Shown here: piece by piece, positions 36,595-46,359 of the stretch
Layout: every line of letters starts with the position of its first letter
How positions within the stretch are numbered: the stretch's first letter is position 1
Assembly (NCBI RefSeq): GCF_029395435.1
Contig: NZ_CP113915.1
Coordinates: forward strand, 1,302,001 to 1,366,000
Source: Bifidobacterium sp. ESL0790
GTDB taxonomy: Bacteria > Actinomycetota > Actinomycetes > Actinomycetales > Bifidobacteriaceae
Length of the DNA stretch: 64,000 nt
Direction of reading: 5' to 3'
Program-made: the position numbers and the translations under genes
The notes under the pieces: model-generated
Told to the model about the DNA's origin: nothing
Databases searched by the model: none
The model's input: only the letters and a program-made list of their open reading frames with translations

Positions 36595-39500
36595 TCACGC
36601 GCTCAACGAGCGCAGGAACTGGGCCTGGGCCATGTCCATGCCCTCGTCGGCGCCGTCGTCCATGCGGGCCGCGGCCACTGAAAGCGTCCTAGCTGGCACG
36701 AACATGCCGCCGTCGACGCACACCCTAGCCGCGCGCCGCACGATGTCAGCGACCTCGGTGTGGGGCCAGACCGGAAGCCCGTGGCTTTCCAAGACCTGCT
36801 GGGCCAGCTCGAAACTGGTGGGCACGAGGATGCATTGCGATTGCGCCCGGGCCAGCAGCTCCTGCAACTCGCCGTCCAGCGAGGCGATCTTGCCGGGCGC
36901 GATGTGCTCGCTCATGATATAGCAGGCGGCGGCCACGTCGAAACGGCCACACATCCACTCGGCGTAGGCCAGGCGGTAGTAGGCGTAGGCGGCGTCGTCG
37001 CGGTCGAGCGAGACGCGCAGGGCGTTGAGGCAGGCGGCTCTGGCGGAGTTCCAGTCCTCCTCGCGGGCCAGTTGCACGGCCAGGCGCAGGTGCGAGAGCG
37101 GGTAGGCCGGGGCGTAGGCCACCAGCTTGTTCAGGTGCGGCAACGCGGCCTTCGCGCCACGCAGTTGGGCGAGCACGTCGGCCAGCTCCATGTGGGCATA
37201 GAAGAGGTTGTCGGGGATGAGCACGGTGCGCTCGTCGCGCGTGGCGAAGAGGCGGTTGTAGACCACGCGCTCGGCGTAGGAGTTGAAATACCTCGCCGCC
37301 CCGCCGCCGGCGTAGCGCTCATCGAGGTCGGCCACGGCGCGCTCGAGGCTGTCGATGGCCTGGTCGACCTGGCCGGAGAAGAGCAGGTCGCGGGCCTTCA
37401 GGCGTTCGCCGTCCAGCCGCTTGGAGAGCGTGAAATCGAGGTCGGGCGTGTCGACACCGTCGATGAGGGCCTTGCTCACATCCGAGGCCAGTTCGGTGAG
37501 CTCCGGGTCGCCGATCGAGTTGACGATATCCATGGCGCGCTGGGCCTTGGCGGGACTTTCGAGCGTGGTGTCGGCGGCGATCCGGTGGAACTCGTCGACC
37601 GCCCGCTGCATCAGGTCGGCGCGTTGAATGGAAAGGCCGAGGGCCGCGTCGGTGCCGAGGACCTTCGCCACGTTCCCGCTGAAGCGCTGGTCGGAGAGTT
37701 CGGGCTCCTCCTGGCTGCCCAGAGGCGAGAAACGCTTGTCGCGCAAGGTAAACTGAGGATGCTTTGAGGCGGTGTTGAGTCCGTTGAAGCCGGCGATGTC
37801 GAGCGTGGCGCCGAAACGCTCGTAGGTCTCCTCCGGATGGGAAAGACCGGCGGCGCGCATGCGCTCAAGGAAATCACCGCGCGAGAAGGTGACCGTGGCC
37901 AGGGTCTTCGTGGTCGGCCCACTGCGCAGCACCGCCAGAGGGTCGTCGGTGTCCTCACCCTGGTCACTTTGGCCGTCTTCGTCGCCTTTCATCGAGGCTT
38001 GGGAACTCTGGCCGCCCTGTGGCACGCTCATGGCCACCGAGTCGAGGTCGACGCCTTTCATCAAATCCTCGAACCGGGCGTTGAGCAGCGCGTCGTCTTC
38101 CTCGTCATCATCATCGGAATCGAAGTCGGCGTTGCCGTTATGGGTATCGTCCGTGCCGGTTTGCGTCACCTGGGGGTTGGTGGTATTGGCGTTCTGGACG
38201 GGATTGACACCACTCGAGTCGTCACCCGTACCTGTGACCGATGCATCTGGCATGTCAGCTTTATTGGTATCGGCAGCATCGGAAGCGTGACTGTGCTGGT
38301 CTTCCGCCGCTCCCCTGTTTTCGGACGTCCCCGATGGCGTGTCGGCGGAATGCAACGGCATGGCCGCCACGTCGCCCTCGGCGCGCACAGGCATCGATCC
38401 GGACTGCATCGGGTCGCCGTGGATGTCGCCGTCCTTCGGATCGGCCTTGGAGCCGCCCGCGCCCATATTGGGCTTCGGGGCCCGTTCGAAGGCGCCGAGC
38501 GCCTGGGCGATGAGCTTGGAGATGGCCGAATCCTGCTGGGCCACGGCCTCCTCGAGCCCCATGGAATCGATGCGGATCGACACGTTTTCGACGCTCTCGT
38601 CGGCGCCGAAGCACAGCGCCGCGATGATGAGCCCCACGCGCAGGTTGTATTTCGCGCTCATCTCGGTGCGTTCGGCGTCGCTCAGGGTCTTCCAGGCGCG
38701 GCTGACCACATCGAAGCGGCTAGTGGGCATCATGGTCTTGCCCGCCGTGGTGAAGGAGACCGCGACGTTGCCGTCCTTGAGATTCGAGCGGAATTCGGTG
38801 TCGAAACGATAGGGCAGCTTGAGCCGGCGCAGCAGCGTGGCGACACTTTGGCGGTATATCCACTCACCTCGTTTGTCCTTCGGGGTGCCCGGCTGAGCGG
38901 AATCCTCCCCCGGCGCGTGACGGGCGACGTCATCGGCGATCCCTGCGGCCAGCCCCAACAGCCGGCGCATCGAAACGGTGCTGGACTCGTCGAGCGAGAC
39001 CGAGCCATCCTTGCCGGGGTTCAGCGCCATCAGCGCCGGGTTGTCGAGCAGCTTGTGGTCGATCTGCGCGGCCTGGGCCCGGGTGACCGTGTCTTCGATA
39101 GGAAAGGCGCCGACCCTCGCGTTGCGTTCCAGCCAGCCGCTCACCGAGGCGAAGCGGTTGAGGTTGCCCTCGATGTTAAGCGCCTCGAGCGCCGGGGTGA
39201 GGTTGAGCGAATCGTCCCACGTGAAAAAGTAATTGCCCGAATAACTCGAGGTATAGAGGTGCAGCGGCTCGGCCCCGTGCACGGCCTCCAGGCCGGACGA
39301 CTCCTTGAGCGCGCCCGATTCGCGCATAAGATCGGCGAAATAATCCTCGAGCCCGGAGACGCGAAGCCCGTGGGCGCGGGCCTCCTGGGTGTCGTGCACA
39401 CTGCGGCGGATGGCGCCGAGCGGGGCCTCACGGTTGAGCCGGCGGAAGATGTTGCCCGCGCCGAAGCCGATGAGCTGGCCGCTCATGCCAGGCAGCATGT

Positions 39501-40266
39501 AGGCGGCGAAGAAGGCAATAGCCACGGCGTCGCGGTAATCAAGGTCGATGCGCATGTCCTCCGGAAGGGGATAGCGCATCTGCTCGAGCGTATAGCGGTC
39601 GCCGTGGCGCAGCCAGGAGGCGAGCCAGGTCATGCGGCCGAACATATCGCGGCCGACGATGCCGCCCTGCATGGTGCTGACGTTCCTGCCACGCCCATAC
39701 CTGCTTTCGTTACCATCACCGCCGTCTTGCATATCGTCTGAGCCGGCCGCCGAGGCGAGGCCACGCACCAAGCGGGAATCGTCGTGCAGCAGGAAATCGC
39801 CTTCCTTGCCCAGCACCAGCGCGGCGTCCATGTCGTGCGTGTCCATCTGCGGGTCGGAGCCCGGAAACACGCGCCCCTTGCCGTCGGCGAGCGCCACCTG
39901 GCAGAATCCGCGCCTGCCCACGAAGACGCCCAGAGAGAAAAACCGGCCACCCAATTGCGGCAGTTGCGCCCAGCCGAGCTCGATGCCGTCCGGCACACCG
40001 TCGAAATGGAATGTCTGGCATTTGACCAGCGGGCCGAGCTCCATGGTCTGGTCCATCAGCAGCTTCAATTCCGGCGGTACGACGGCCTCGCCGGGAACCT
40101 CGCCCGCGTCACCGGGCTGGTCGAGTTTGCCGTGGGAATGGAAAGGTTCGACGCCCGTGCCGAAGGCCACATTCAGATGATTCGCAACACGCCCAAGCCT
40201 ATCGAGGAAGTCATGTTTTCCTGATGAATCGGCGGAACCACGCGCGTGCGAAAAGAAATGAGACAT
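36595..40266 (-). CDS. Large TPR-like protein
   Basis: This 1223-residue protein is divergent from the membrane-protein gene at 40317. The first 620 residues are soluble and unassigned. Residues about 620-760 are Ser/Thr/Asp/Asn-rich and probably disordered. From about residue 790 come helical pairs with alanine-rich spacing (LAQLRGAKAALPHLNKLVAYAPAYPLSHLRLAVQLAREEDWNSARAACLNALRVSLDRDDAAYAYYRLAYAEWMCGRFDVAAACYI), typical of tetratricopeptide repeats. No signal peptide is seen. Function unknown; long proteins of this kind are found in bifidobacteria. Confidence 0.75.
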   Translation of the reverse strand: MSHFFSHARGSADSSGKHDFLDRLGRVANHLNVAFGTGVEPFHSHGKLDQPGDAGEVPGEAVVPPELKLLMDQTMELGPLVKCQTFHFDGVPDGIELGWAQLPQLGGRFFSLGVFVGRRGFCQVALADGKGRVFPGSDPQMDTHDMDAALVLGKEGDFLLHDDSRLVRGLASAAGSDDMQDGGDGNESRYGRGRNVSTMQGGIVGRDMFGRMTWLASWLRHGDRYTLEQMRYPLPEDMRIDLDYRDAVAIAFFAAYMLPGMSGQLIGFGAGNIFRRLNREAPLGAIRRSVHDTQEARAHGLRVSGLEDYFADLMRESGALKESSGLEAVHGAEPLHLYTSSYSGNYFFTWDDSLNLTPALEALNIEGNLNRFASVSGWLERNARVGAFPIEDTVTRAQAAQIDHKLLDNPALMALNPGKDGSVSLDESSTVSMRRLLGLAAGIADDVARHAPGEDSAQPGTPKDKRGEWIYRQSVATLLRRLKLPYRFDTEFRSNLKDGNVAVSFTTAGKTMMPTSRFDVVSRAWKTLSDAERTEMSAKYNLRVGLIIAALCFGADESVENVSIRIDSMGLEEAVAQQDSAISKLIAQALGAFERAPKPNMGAGGSKADPKDGDIHGDPMQSGSMPVRAEGDVAAMPLHSADTPSGTSENRGAAEDQHSHASDAADTNKADMPDASVTGTGDDSSGVNPVQNANTTNPQVTQTGTDDTHNGNADFDSDDDDEEDDALLNARFEDLMKGVDLDSVAMSVPQGGQSSQASMKGDEDGQSDQGEDTDDPLAVLRSGPTTKTLATVTFSRGDFLERMRAAGLSHPEETYERFGATLDIAGFNGLNTASKHPQFTLRDKRFSPLGSQEEPELSDQRFSGNVAKVLGTDAALGLSIQRADLMQRAVDEFHRIAADTTLESPAKAQRAMDIVNSIGDPELTELASDVSKALIDGVDTPDLDFTLSKRLDGERLKARDLLFSGQVDQAIDSLERAVADLDERYAGGGAARYFNSYAERVVYNRLFATRDERTVLIPDNLFYAHMELADVLAQLRGAKAALPHLNKLVAYAPAYPLSHLRLAVQLAREEDWNSARAACLNALRVSLDRDDAAYAYYRLAYAEWMCGRFDVAAACYIMSEHIAPGKIASLDGELQELLARAQSQCILVPTSFELAQQVLESHGLPVWPHTEVADIVRRAARVCVDGGMFVPARTLSVAAARMDDGADEGMDMAQAQFLRSLSA

Positions 40267-40316
40267 ATGTGCAATTCTTTCAATTCAGCCAGACATGAAG
40301 CTTATAGAATAATGGG

Positions 40317-42650
40317 GTGAGCACTAACAAGCACGGCCTTTTTTCACGCCATCGATGGGCGATTCCAACCCTTCTCGTGGCGCTTGTCGTCATACTCATC
40401 GAGGCCCTGCCGCTCAACATGCCGTTCTGGAGTTCCTTCGGCGCGAGCACCGACACCGCGTCGGTCACCAACCCCATGGGTTCCGGGCTTTCCCGGCAGG
40501 CGGACGGCACCCTGCGCGTCACCGATCCGGCCAACGCCTACCTGAGCGTGACCAGCGACGGCAGCTCGCCGTACGTGCGGATCGACCCCTCCATCACGCC
40601 GGGCGCGAGCCACGCCGGCCACGCCGCCGCACACAAGGCTGGGCGGGTCCACGAGCCACTCACCTCGGTGCACGTGCGCATGGACGTCGACGGCACCACC
40701 TCCCCCACCAAGGCGCTGTCCACCGAGGTGCCGCAATCCCTCTACTTGGCCATGCCGCGCCAAGGCAAGTCGATCACGCTGTGGATTCAGGAGCCGGTGG
40801 GCAGCGACATCCCGTTCCTGGCGGTGCGCGCCAACGCGAAGGTGCCCTTCCACTTCGATTGGGGCCGGGTGGCGGCCATGCTGGTGTTGGCGCTGCTGGT
40901 GGCGCTCTGGTGGCCCGGGTCGCGCCTATGGAGGATTCCGCTCGACACGGGCAGCACCAAGCAGCGCGCCGCGTTCTGGGTCTTCGCCTTGGCGCTGGCC
41001 GCGATGGCCGTCTCCCGAATCGCCTCGGCGCTGGCCAACCCTTCGGGCACCTTCCACGCGGCTGGCGGCTATACGTATGATTTCAACCAATACGGTCACC
41101 TCGCCGACGCGCTCATCCACGGCCGCACCTCGATCGACCTGCCGGTGCCCCAAGGCCTGAAACAGGCCGGCAACCCCTACGACCCCCAGGCGCGCGAGAC
41201 CCTGCTGGCCCAAGGTGTCTCACCGATTTACTGGGATTACGCCTTCCATGACGGCAAGTGGTTCACCTATTTCGGCGTGCTGCCCGCGCTGCTGCTGTTC
41301 GCGCCCTACCGCATCATCACCTCGTGGTTCGTGCCCGGCGGGCTCATGCTCCCCTCGAGCGCGGCGGTGGCGTTGCTCTTGCTCGGCGTGGCGATTTTCG
41401 GCTCGCTGCTGGTCATCCGCCTCATCGGTCGCGTGGCCCCACGCGCCTCGCTGGCCACGGTCTCGCTGGCCCTGGCGCTGGTGGCGGTGGGCAGCAACGC
41501 CGGGTATCTGGCGTTCCGCATGAATTTCTATACGATACCCTTCGCCGCCTCGTTGCTGCTGAGCGCCATGGGATTGTGGCTGTGGATGGGGGCCGGCGAG
41601 ACCAATCCAGACGGCAACGGCAACGGCAACGGCCACGACCAAGGCCAAGGCCGCCGACATCATCGTCATCTGATCACCTTCGATTCCGCGCCCTCGCTCT
41701 CCAAGCCGCATCTGGCCGCGGGCGCGCTGTGCATCGCCGCGAATTTCGGCTGCCGCCCCACCTTCATCGTCGTGGCGCTGCTCGCCCTGCCGCTCTTCTG
41801 GCCGCAAATCCGTCTGGCGCTGCCCCGCGTGGAATCGACCAAGCGCGACACCCGTTCGCTGCTCGCCGCCTGTGGCGCGGTCCTGCTGCCCGCGCTGGTC
41901 GTCCTCGCCCCGCTCATGGCCTACAACCAGGTCCGGTTCGGCTCGCCCATCGATTTCGGGGAACGCTACCAGCTCACCGTCGCCGACATGACGCGCCAGC
42001 GTCCATCCCCGATCAACCTGCTGCCGGCCATCGGCTATTATCTCTTCCTGCCGCTGCGCCCCTCGCCAGGCTTCCCGTTCCTGGCCATCGACCCGGCCCC
42101 GTTGCCCACCTGGACCTACGTCGAGCCGATGGTGGGCGGCCTGGTGGCCCTGTGCCCCGCGCTGGTCTGCGCCCTAGCCCTGCTGCTGCCGAAAACCCGC
42201 AGAAGGCTGCGTGCGCACGGCTTGCTGGCGACGGTGTGGGCGATGCTCACGCTGGCGGCCATCCTCATGGTCCTGGACGCGATGAAAGGCGGCCTCGGTT
42301 GGCGCTACATAATCGATTTCGGCTGGCTGGTGAGCCTCGCCACCGTCGCCGCGCTCCCCTCGCTGCTGGGCGAGGACGCCGAGGATGACGGGCTGTTGAG
42401 GCTCAAGGAGACGTCAACCTCGAAAGAAGGAATCTCGCTGGCCGAGCGCCGCAAGGAGTTTCAGATGGTGCCGGGTTGGGCGCACATCGGCTGGAGGCGC
42501 TACCTCGCGCGCCTGGTCGTCATGGTCCTGGTGGTCGCGAGCCTCGCCATCGCGTTCATGGCGCTGTTCGTGCCCGGCCGTGACGACGCGCTGACCAACA
42601 CGAATCCCGCGTTGTTCCACGAGGTGCAAAGCTGGTTCGAGATAATTTAG
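40317..42650 (+). CDS. Polytopic membrane protein, possibly GT-C-like
   Basis: The 777-residue protein starts at GTG 40317 and has an N-terminal membrane anchor (WAIPTLLVALVVILIEALPL). A periplasmic segment of about 150 residues follows, and then about ten to twelve membrane helices. The large first outside loop, the conserved-looking Asp/His-rich GGYTYDFNQYGHLADALIHGRTSIDLP and the loop YNQVRFGSPIDFGERYQ resemble GT-C glycosyltransferases that use polyprenyl-phosphate sugars. An Asn-Gly/Gln-rich linker is near residue 435. No catalytic motif is certain. Confidence 0.6.
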   Translation: MSTNKHGLFSRHRWAIPTLLVALVVILIEALPLNMPFWSSFGASTDTASVTNPMGSGLSRQADGTLRVTDPANAYLSVTSDGSSPYVRIDPSITPGASHAGHAAAHKAGRVHEPLTSVHVRMDVDGTTSPTKALSTEVPQSLYLAMPRQGKSITLWIQEPVGSDIPFLAVRANAKVPFHFDWGRVAAMLVLALLVALWWPGSRLWRIPLDTGSTKQRAAFWVFALALAAMAVSRIASALANPSGTFHAAGGYTYDFNQYGHLADALIHGRTSIDLPVPQGLKQAGNPYDPQARETLLAQGVSPIYWDYAFHDGKWFTYFGVLPALLLFAPYRIITSWFVPGGLMLPSSAAVALLLLGVAIFGSLLVIRLIGRVAPRASLATVSLALALVAVGSNAGYLAFRMNFYTIPFAASLLLSAMGLWLWMGAGETNPDGNGNGNGHDQGQGRRHHRHLITFDSAPSLSKPHLAAGALCIAANFGCRPTFIVVALLALPLFWPQIRLALPRVESTKRDTRSLLAACGAVLLPALVVLAPLMAYNQVRFGSPIDFGERYQLTVADMTRQRPSPINLLPAIGYYLFLPLRPSPGFPFLAIDPAPLPTWTYVEPMVGGLVALCPALVCALALLLPKTRRRLRAHGLLATVWAMLTLAAILMVLDAMKGGLGWRYIIDFGWLVSLATVAALPSLLGEDAEDDGLLRLKETSTSKEGISLAERRKEFQMVPGWAHIGWRRYLARLVVMVLVVASLAIAFMALFVPGRDDALTNTNPALFHEVQSWFEII

Positions 42651-42663
42651 AACGATATTACGT

Positions 42664-42695
42664 ATTGATATCGAATTGATATCGAATTGATATCG
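42664..42695. repeat. Tandem 11-bp repeat ATTGATATCGA
   Basis: Two exact copies and a third lacking only its last base, head to tail, between the convergent membrane-protein and aminotransferase genes. A lone ATTGATATC recurs near 42734. Each unit contains the palindrome GATATC. Confidence 0.9.
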
Positions 42696-42801
42696 TTTAT
42701 CTACAAACCTTGTATACCAAGGCGAAAATCGTTATTGATATCTTTCTGACGACACATCGCGCAACGATCCGCAACACGACGCGACATTGCGCGCCGATTC
42801 G

Positions 42802-44007
42802 CTATGCCGCCATCAGCGCGGAGACGGCCTTAAGCACCGCGTTGATGTTGCGACGGAAGACGTCGGGCTCGGGCAACAGCGAGACTGCCAGATAGCCGTT
42901 GCCGGCCATGTCGAAGAAGTATCCGGGCTGGCCGGTCAGGCGCGAGTCGTGGATGAGGCGGAGCACCAGGTCGTTCTCGTCGATCATCGACGGGAAGCGC
43001 AGCAGCACATTCCAACCGCCCTCGGGCCGCAGCACGGAGACCAAGCCGGCCTCATCCTCGTCCAGCATGGTATGCAGGAGCTTGAGATTGGCGCGGGTGC
43101 GCTCCTGCACACGGCGAAGCTGACCCGGCACGGCGGCGAGCAGCTCGGGCATACGTGTGGCGATGATGTCGCTGAAAGGCAGATAGTCGTCGGCGATCAC
43201 GTCGAGACGGCGCTGCGCCTCGTCCACCATGTCGTCGGGCCCGCTGACCTGAATCCATCCGACCTTGGCATGCGGCGCGGCCAGTGCCTTGGAGAATCCG
43301 TCGAGCGCGAAGGTGAGCGCGCCCTGCTCGCCAGCTAAGCGGCGATTGCCCGCGAACGGCTCGAGCGAGTAGTCGAAGAACACCTCGTCGGCGATGATGG
43401 CGATGCCATGCTCGCGGCACAACGCGACCAACGCCTCGCGCTCCTCCGGCTTCACATACGAACCGGTGGGATTGTTGGGGTTGATGAGCACGATCGCCCG
43501 CACCCGCTCCCTTTGCGGACCATCCAGCAGGCGCTCGATCCAGCCGACGTCGATGAACCACGAACCGTCGAATTCCAACTGGTATTCCAGCGTCTCGACG
43601 CATTCGAGCCCGCCGATGGACTCGATCAGCGGATAGCCGGGCTTGGGGCCCAGCACGATGTCGCCCGGGTCGCACATCAGCTTGAAAATCCACGAATATG
43701 CCTGCGAGGTGGAGCTGAGCAGATAAAGCCTCTGCGGATCCACGGAATCGGCCTGTGCCTGTTCCTGCACCTGCGACGATTCCTCCGCGTTCCGCTTCGT
43801 CAGGAACTCGGCCAACGCCTCGCGCGCCACCAACGGCCCTCGCGGCTCGGCGGTATACACGCCCGGAACCTCTTTCGGCGCGAGCCCGTGATGGGTCGGG
43901 TTGGAATCGTTGACGGTCTCAAGCCTGACGCCCTCGGCGCGCGCGGCCCGCTCGGCCTCGGCGATCACATTGAGCCGTGTCGAGCCCACCCTTGACGAAA
44001 ACCGCAT
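42802..44007 (-). CDS. Class I/II PLP-dependent aminotransferase
   Basis: The 401-residue protein has the fold-I pattern: NPTHHGLAP near residue 37, YLLSSTSQAYSWIFKLMCDPGDIVLGPKPGYPL in the first third, LINPNNPTGSYVKPEE near residue 172, IIADEVFFDYSL near residue 203, and LDGFSKALAAPHAKVGWIQVSG with the PLP lysine near residue 242. It probably moves amino groups between an aromatic or aliphatic amino acid and 2-oxoglutarate. The substrate is not clear. It is convergent with the upstream membrane protein and follows ppgK after a hairpin. Confidence 0.9.
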   Translation of the reverse strand: MRFSSRVGSTRLNVIAEAERAARAEGVRLETVNDSNPTHHGLAPKEVPGVYTAEPRGPLVAREALAEFLTKRNAEESSQVQEQAQADSVDPQRLYLLSSTSQAYSWIFKLMCDPGDIVLGPKPGYPLIESIGGLECVETLEYQLEFDGSWFIDVGWIERLLDGPQRERVRAIVLINPNNPTGSYVKPEEREALVALCREHGIAIIADEVFFDYSLEPFAGNRRLAGEQGALTFALDGFSKALAAPHAKVGWIQVSGPDDMVDEAQRRLDVIADDYLPFSDIIATRMPELLAAVPGQLRRVQERTRANLKLLHTMLDEDEAGLVSVLRPEGGWNVLLRFPSMIDENDLVLRLIHDSRLTGQPGYFFDMAGNGYLAVSLLPEPDVFRRNINAVLKAVSALMAA

Positions 44008-44064
44008 AACGATTCAATCCCTTCCAATATTTCCAGCGCCGGCGAGAAGCGCCTCACAACGCAA

Positions 44065-44101
44065 TTGGTTCCGCCCGAAGCGCGACCCCGGGCGGAACCA
44101 A
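44065..44101. terminator. Hairpin after ppgK
   Basis: Perfect 13-bp stem TTGGTTCCGCCCG / CGGGCGGAACCAA with an 11-nt loop, 45 bp beyond the ppgK stop. No T-run follows on the minus strand, so termination efficiency is uncertain. Confidence 0.6.
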
Positions 44102-44145
44102 CCAATACCAAATAAAACGAATAAAAAAAACGAATGAACCGATGC

Positions 44146-44913
44146 TCAGACCAGCTTGGTCGTCGCGTAGTAGGCGGCGCCCACGATGCCGGCCTGGTTG
44201 CGCAGCTTGGCGGGCACGATCGGCGTCTTGACGTCGATATAGGGCAGGAACTTCTCGCTCATACGGCTCACGCCGCCGCCGACCACGAAGAGGTCGGGGT
44301 TGAAGTACTTCTCCATCAGCCCGTAGTACTTGGTCAGGCGCTTGGCCCACTTCTTGTAGCCCAGGCTCTTCTTGTCGCGCACCGAGGAGGCGGCGTATTT
44401 CTCGGCGTCGCCCTTGCCCTTGGCCAGCTCGATGTGGCCGAGCTCCGTGTTGGGGATGAGCACGCCGTTGTAGATCAGGGCGGTGCCGATGCCGGTGCCG
44501 AGCGTGGTGGCGATCACCAGACCGTCCTCGCCCTTCGCCGCGCCGTACTGCTGCTCGGCCAGGCCGGCCGCGTCGGCGTCGTTGACCACGGTCACGGGCC
44601 TGCCGCACGCCTCGGAGAAGAAGGCGGTGACGTCCATGCCGATCCAGGACTTGTCGAGGTTGGCGATGAAGTCAATCGGCTTGCCGGGCCTGATGGGAGC
44701 TGGGAAGGCGATGCCCACCGGGGCGCCTTCGGGCACCTCGAAGTGTTCAAGCTGCTGGCGCACGATCTTGGCGATGGCCTTGGGCGTGGAGTTGTCAGGG
44801 GTGAGGATCTTCAGGCGCGGGAGGGCGAAGTCGCCTTTCTCAAGGTCCACGGGCGCGGCCTTGATGCCCGAACCACCGATGTCAACGCCGAATGCCTGTG
44901 CTGTCTCAATCAT
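44146..44913 (-). CDS. ppgK: Polyphosphate glucokinase (ROK family)
   Basis: The 255-residue protein begins MIETAQAFGVDIGGSGIKAAPVDL (phosphate-1 loop). AFPAPIRPGKPIDFIANLDKSWIG, VVNDADAAGLAEQQYG with the catalytic Asp, and LVIATTLGTGIGTALIYNG (phosphate-2) follow. ELGHIELAKGKGDAEKYAASSVRDKKSLGYKKWAKR is characteristic of PpgK, which phosphorylates glucose using polyphosphate and also ATP. It has the typical PpgK length. It provides glucose 6-phosphate for the fructose-6-phosphate shunt. Confidence 0.93.
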   Translation of the reverse strand: MIETAQAFGVDIGGSGIKAAPVDLEKGDFALPRLKILTPDNSTPKAIAKIVRQQLEHFEVPEGAPVGIAFPAPIRPGKPIDFIANLDKSWIGMDVTAFFSEACGRPVTVVNDADAAGLAEQQYGAAKGEDGLVIATTLGTGIGTALIYNGVLIPNTELGHIELAKGKGDAEKYAASSVRDKKSLGYKKWAKRLTKYYGLMEKYFNPDLFVVGGGVSRMSEKFLPYIDVKTPIVPAKLRNQAGIVGAAYYATTKLV

Positions 44914-45135
44914 TGTTACCCCTCAGGTTTGTGTGTTCGCAACATGTGCGCGGCAACGCCTAATAACGCGTATACCATACCTCACGCGATACCCAACCAC
45001 CACCCCGTCTCCCGTCTTTTTTCCATGCCCTGCCCAGCCGCTGAAAACGACCTGATATACGCATTTCCCGACGTCGGGAGCGCGGCGGCGACAGAAACGT
45101 GCGAAGCGTCACATTGTTGGGGAGTATGACGCATA

Positions 45136-45924
45136 ATGGTGTCTATGAGTGAACATAATCAACTGATAGATATGGTCAACATCCGCACCTCGACCCGCAA
45201 CTGGTCGGCCACGCCACTCGACGACGAGAAGGCCCGGCAACTCGAGGCGTCCATCGACGCGATCGACACGATCTCCGGCCTGCACGTGCAGCTGGTGCGC
45301 AACCAGCCCAAGGTCTTCGCCGACGCCAACGCCTCCGGCCACTTCGTCAACGCGGCGGACTACATCGCCGTGGTCGGCCCGAAGGACGACGAGGCCCGCG
45401 AGCGCGCCGGCTTCTTCACCGAGCGTCTGGTGCTCACCGCCACCTCATGGGGCCTGGCGACCTGCTGGGTCAGCGGCAGCCTGGACCGCGACGAGGCCGC
45501 GAAACATTGCCGTATCAAGGCCGGCGAGACGCTCTACCTGGTGGTCGTCATTGGCCAGCACGAGCATCCGAAGGACTTCGTCTCCAAGGATTACCAGACG
45601 TTGGCCGCCGAGGCCGCCTCGCATCGCGAGTCCATCACCTTCGATGCGATGACGCCGACGATGAGCGCCGAGGAACGCGAGCACGCCCCGGAATGGTTCA
45701 AGGCGGGCGTCGAGGCCGCGCGCAAGGCCCCGAGCGCCATGAATTTCCAGCCGGTGCGTTTCTCCTACAGCGCAACCGACGACACCGCCGCGGCGACGCT
45801 TGACCACAGCGTCGACGACGGCCAGGCGTTGAACGATCTGGGCATCGCCAAGCTCAACTTCCAAATCGGCGCCGGCAGCGGGCAGTGGGCCTGGGGCGAG
45901 GGCGGCCTGTTCATCCACCGCTGA
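45136..45924 (+). CDS. Nitroreductase-family protein
   Basis: The 262-residue protein begins MVSMSEHNQLIDMVNIRTSTRNWSATPLDDEKA, the FMN-binding RxSxR region of nitroreductases. ERLVLTATSWGLATCWVSGSLDRDEA and VVIGQHEHP follow in the first half. APSAMNFQPVRFSYS and LNDLGIAKLNFQIGAG in the second half suggest an internal duplication of the fold, as in the putative two-domain nitroreductase (TM1586-like) subfamily. The substrate is unknown. An ATG three codons later is an alternative start. Confidence 0.83.
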   Translation: MVSMSEHNQLIDMVNIRTSTRNWSATPLDDEKARQLEASIDAIDTISGLHVQLVRNQPKVFADANASGHFVNAADYIAVVGPKDDEARERAGFFTERLVLTATSWGLATCWVSGSLDRDEAAKHCRIKAGETLYLVVVIGQHEHPKDFVSKDYQTLAAEAASHRESITFDAMTPTMSAEEREHAPEWFKAGVEAARKAPSAMNFQPVRFSYSATDDTAAATLDHSVDDGQALNDLGIAKLNFQIGAGSGQWAWGEGGLFIHR

Positions 45925-45957
45925 GCGATCGAAGTATTCGCCCACATAGGCATGTTG

Positions 45958-46290
45958 GATTGCGTTTGCGACGCTATCTGACGTTTTTGCGTCACAAATG
46001 CAATCCAGCAGCCAGATTGATTGCGTTTGCGACGGAATATGGACCATCAGCGTCGCAAATGCAATCCAGCAGCCAGATTAGTTGCGTTTGCGACGGAGTG
46101 TGGCCCACCAGCGTCACAAACACAAGACAGGCACCCCATAAGTTGTGGATGTGACGGAATATCAGTCACTGGCGTCACAAACGCAAGCCGGCAGCCAAAT
46201 TGGTTGCATTTGCGACGGAATATGGACTACTAGCGTCACAAACGCAATCCAGGCACCACACAAGTTGCGTTTGTGACGCGGATGTGACGC
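45958..46290. repeat. Tandem palindrome array A (five full units and one partial)
   Basis: Units begin at 45958, 46019, 46080, 46141, 46202 and 46263, exactly 61 bp apart. Each is about 48 bp with ends like GATTGC and GCAATC and inner TTTGCGACG and GCGTCACAAA blocks, giving an imperfect hairpin. Units are separated by about 12-13 bp related to AGCAGCCAGATT. The sixth unit is cut short by the long hairpin at 46292. The array fills the gap between two convergent genes and is in reverse orientation to the array at 58.8 kb. Confidence 0.9.
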
Positions 46291-46291
46291 A

Positions 46292-46348
46292 GGTGGGCTG
46301 TTACGTGACGCGACTGCCACGCACGCGCGCGTCACGTAACAGCCCACC
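46292..46348. terminator. Long perfect hairpin between array A and the glycosyltransferase gene
   Basis: Arms 46292-46312 and 46328-46348 are perfectly complementary over 21 bp around a 15-nt loop, 12 bp past the stop of the minus-strand glycosyltransferase gene. No T-run follows. It may terminate or protect that mRNA. Confidence 0.65.
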
Positions 46349-46359
46349 CCAGCCAATCA

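Noticed and set aside
46021-46233. Small protein gene across array A
   Set aside because: The open frame arises from the 61-bp repeat, is repetitive, and has no ribosome site.
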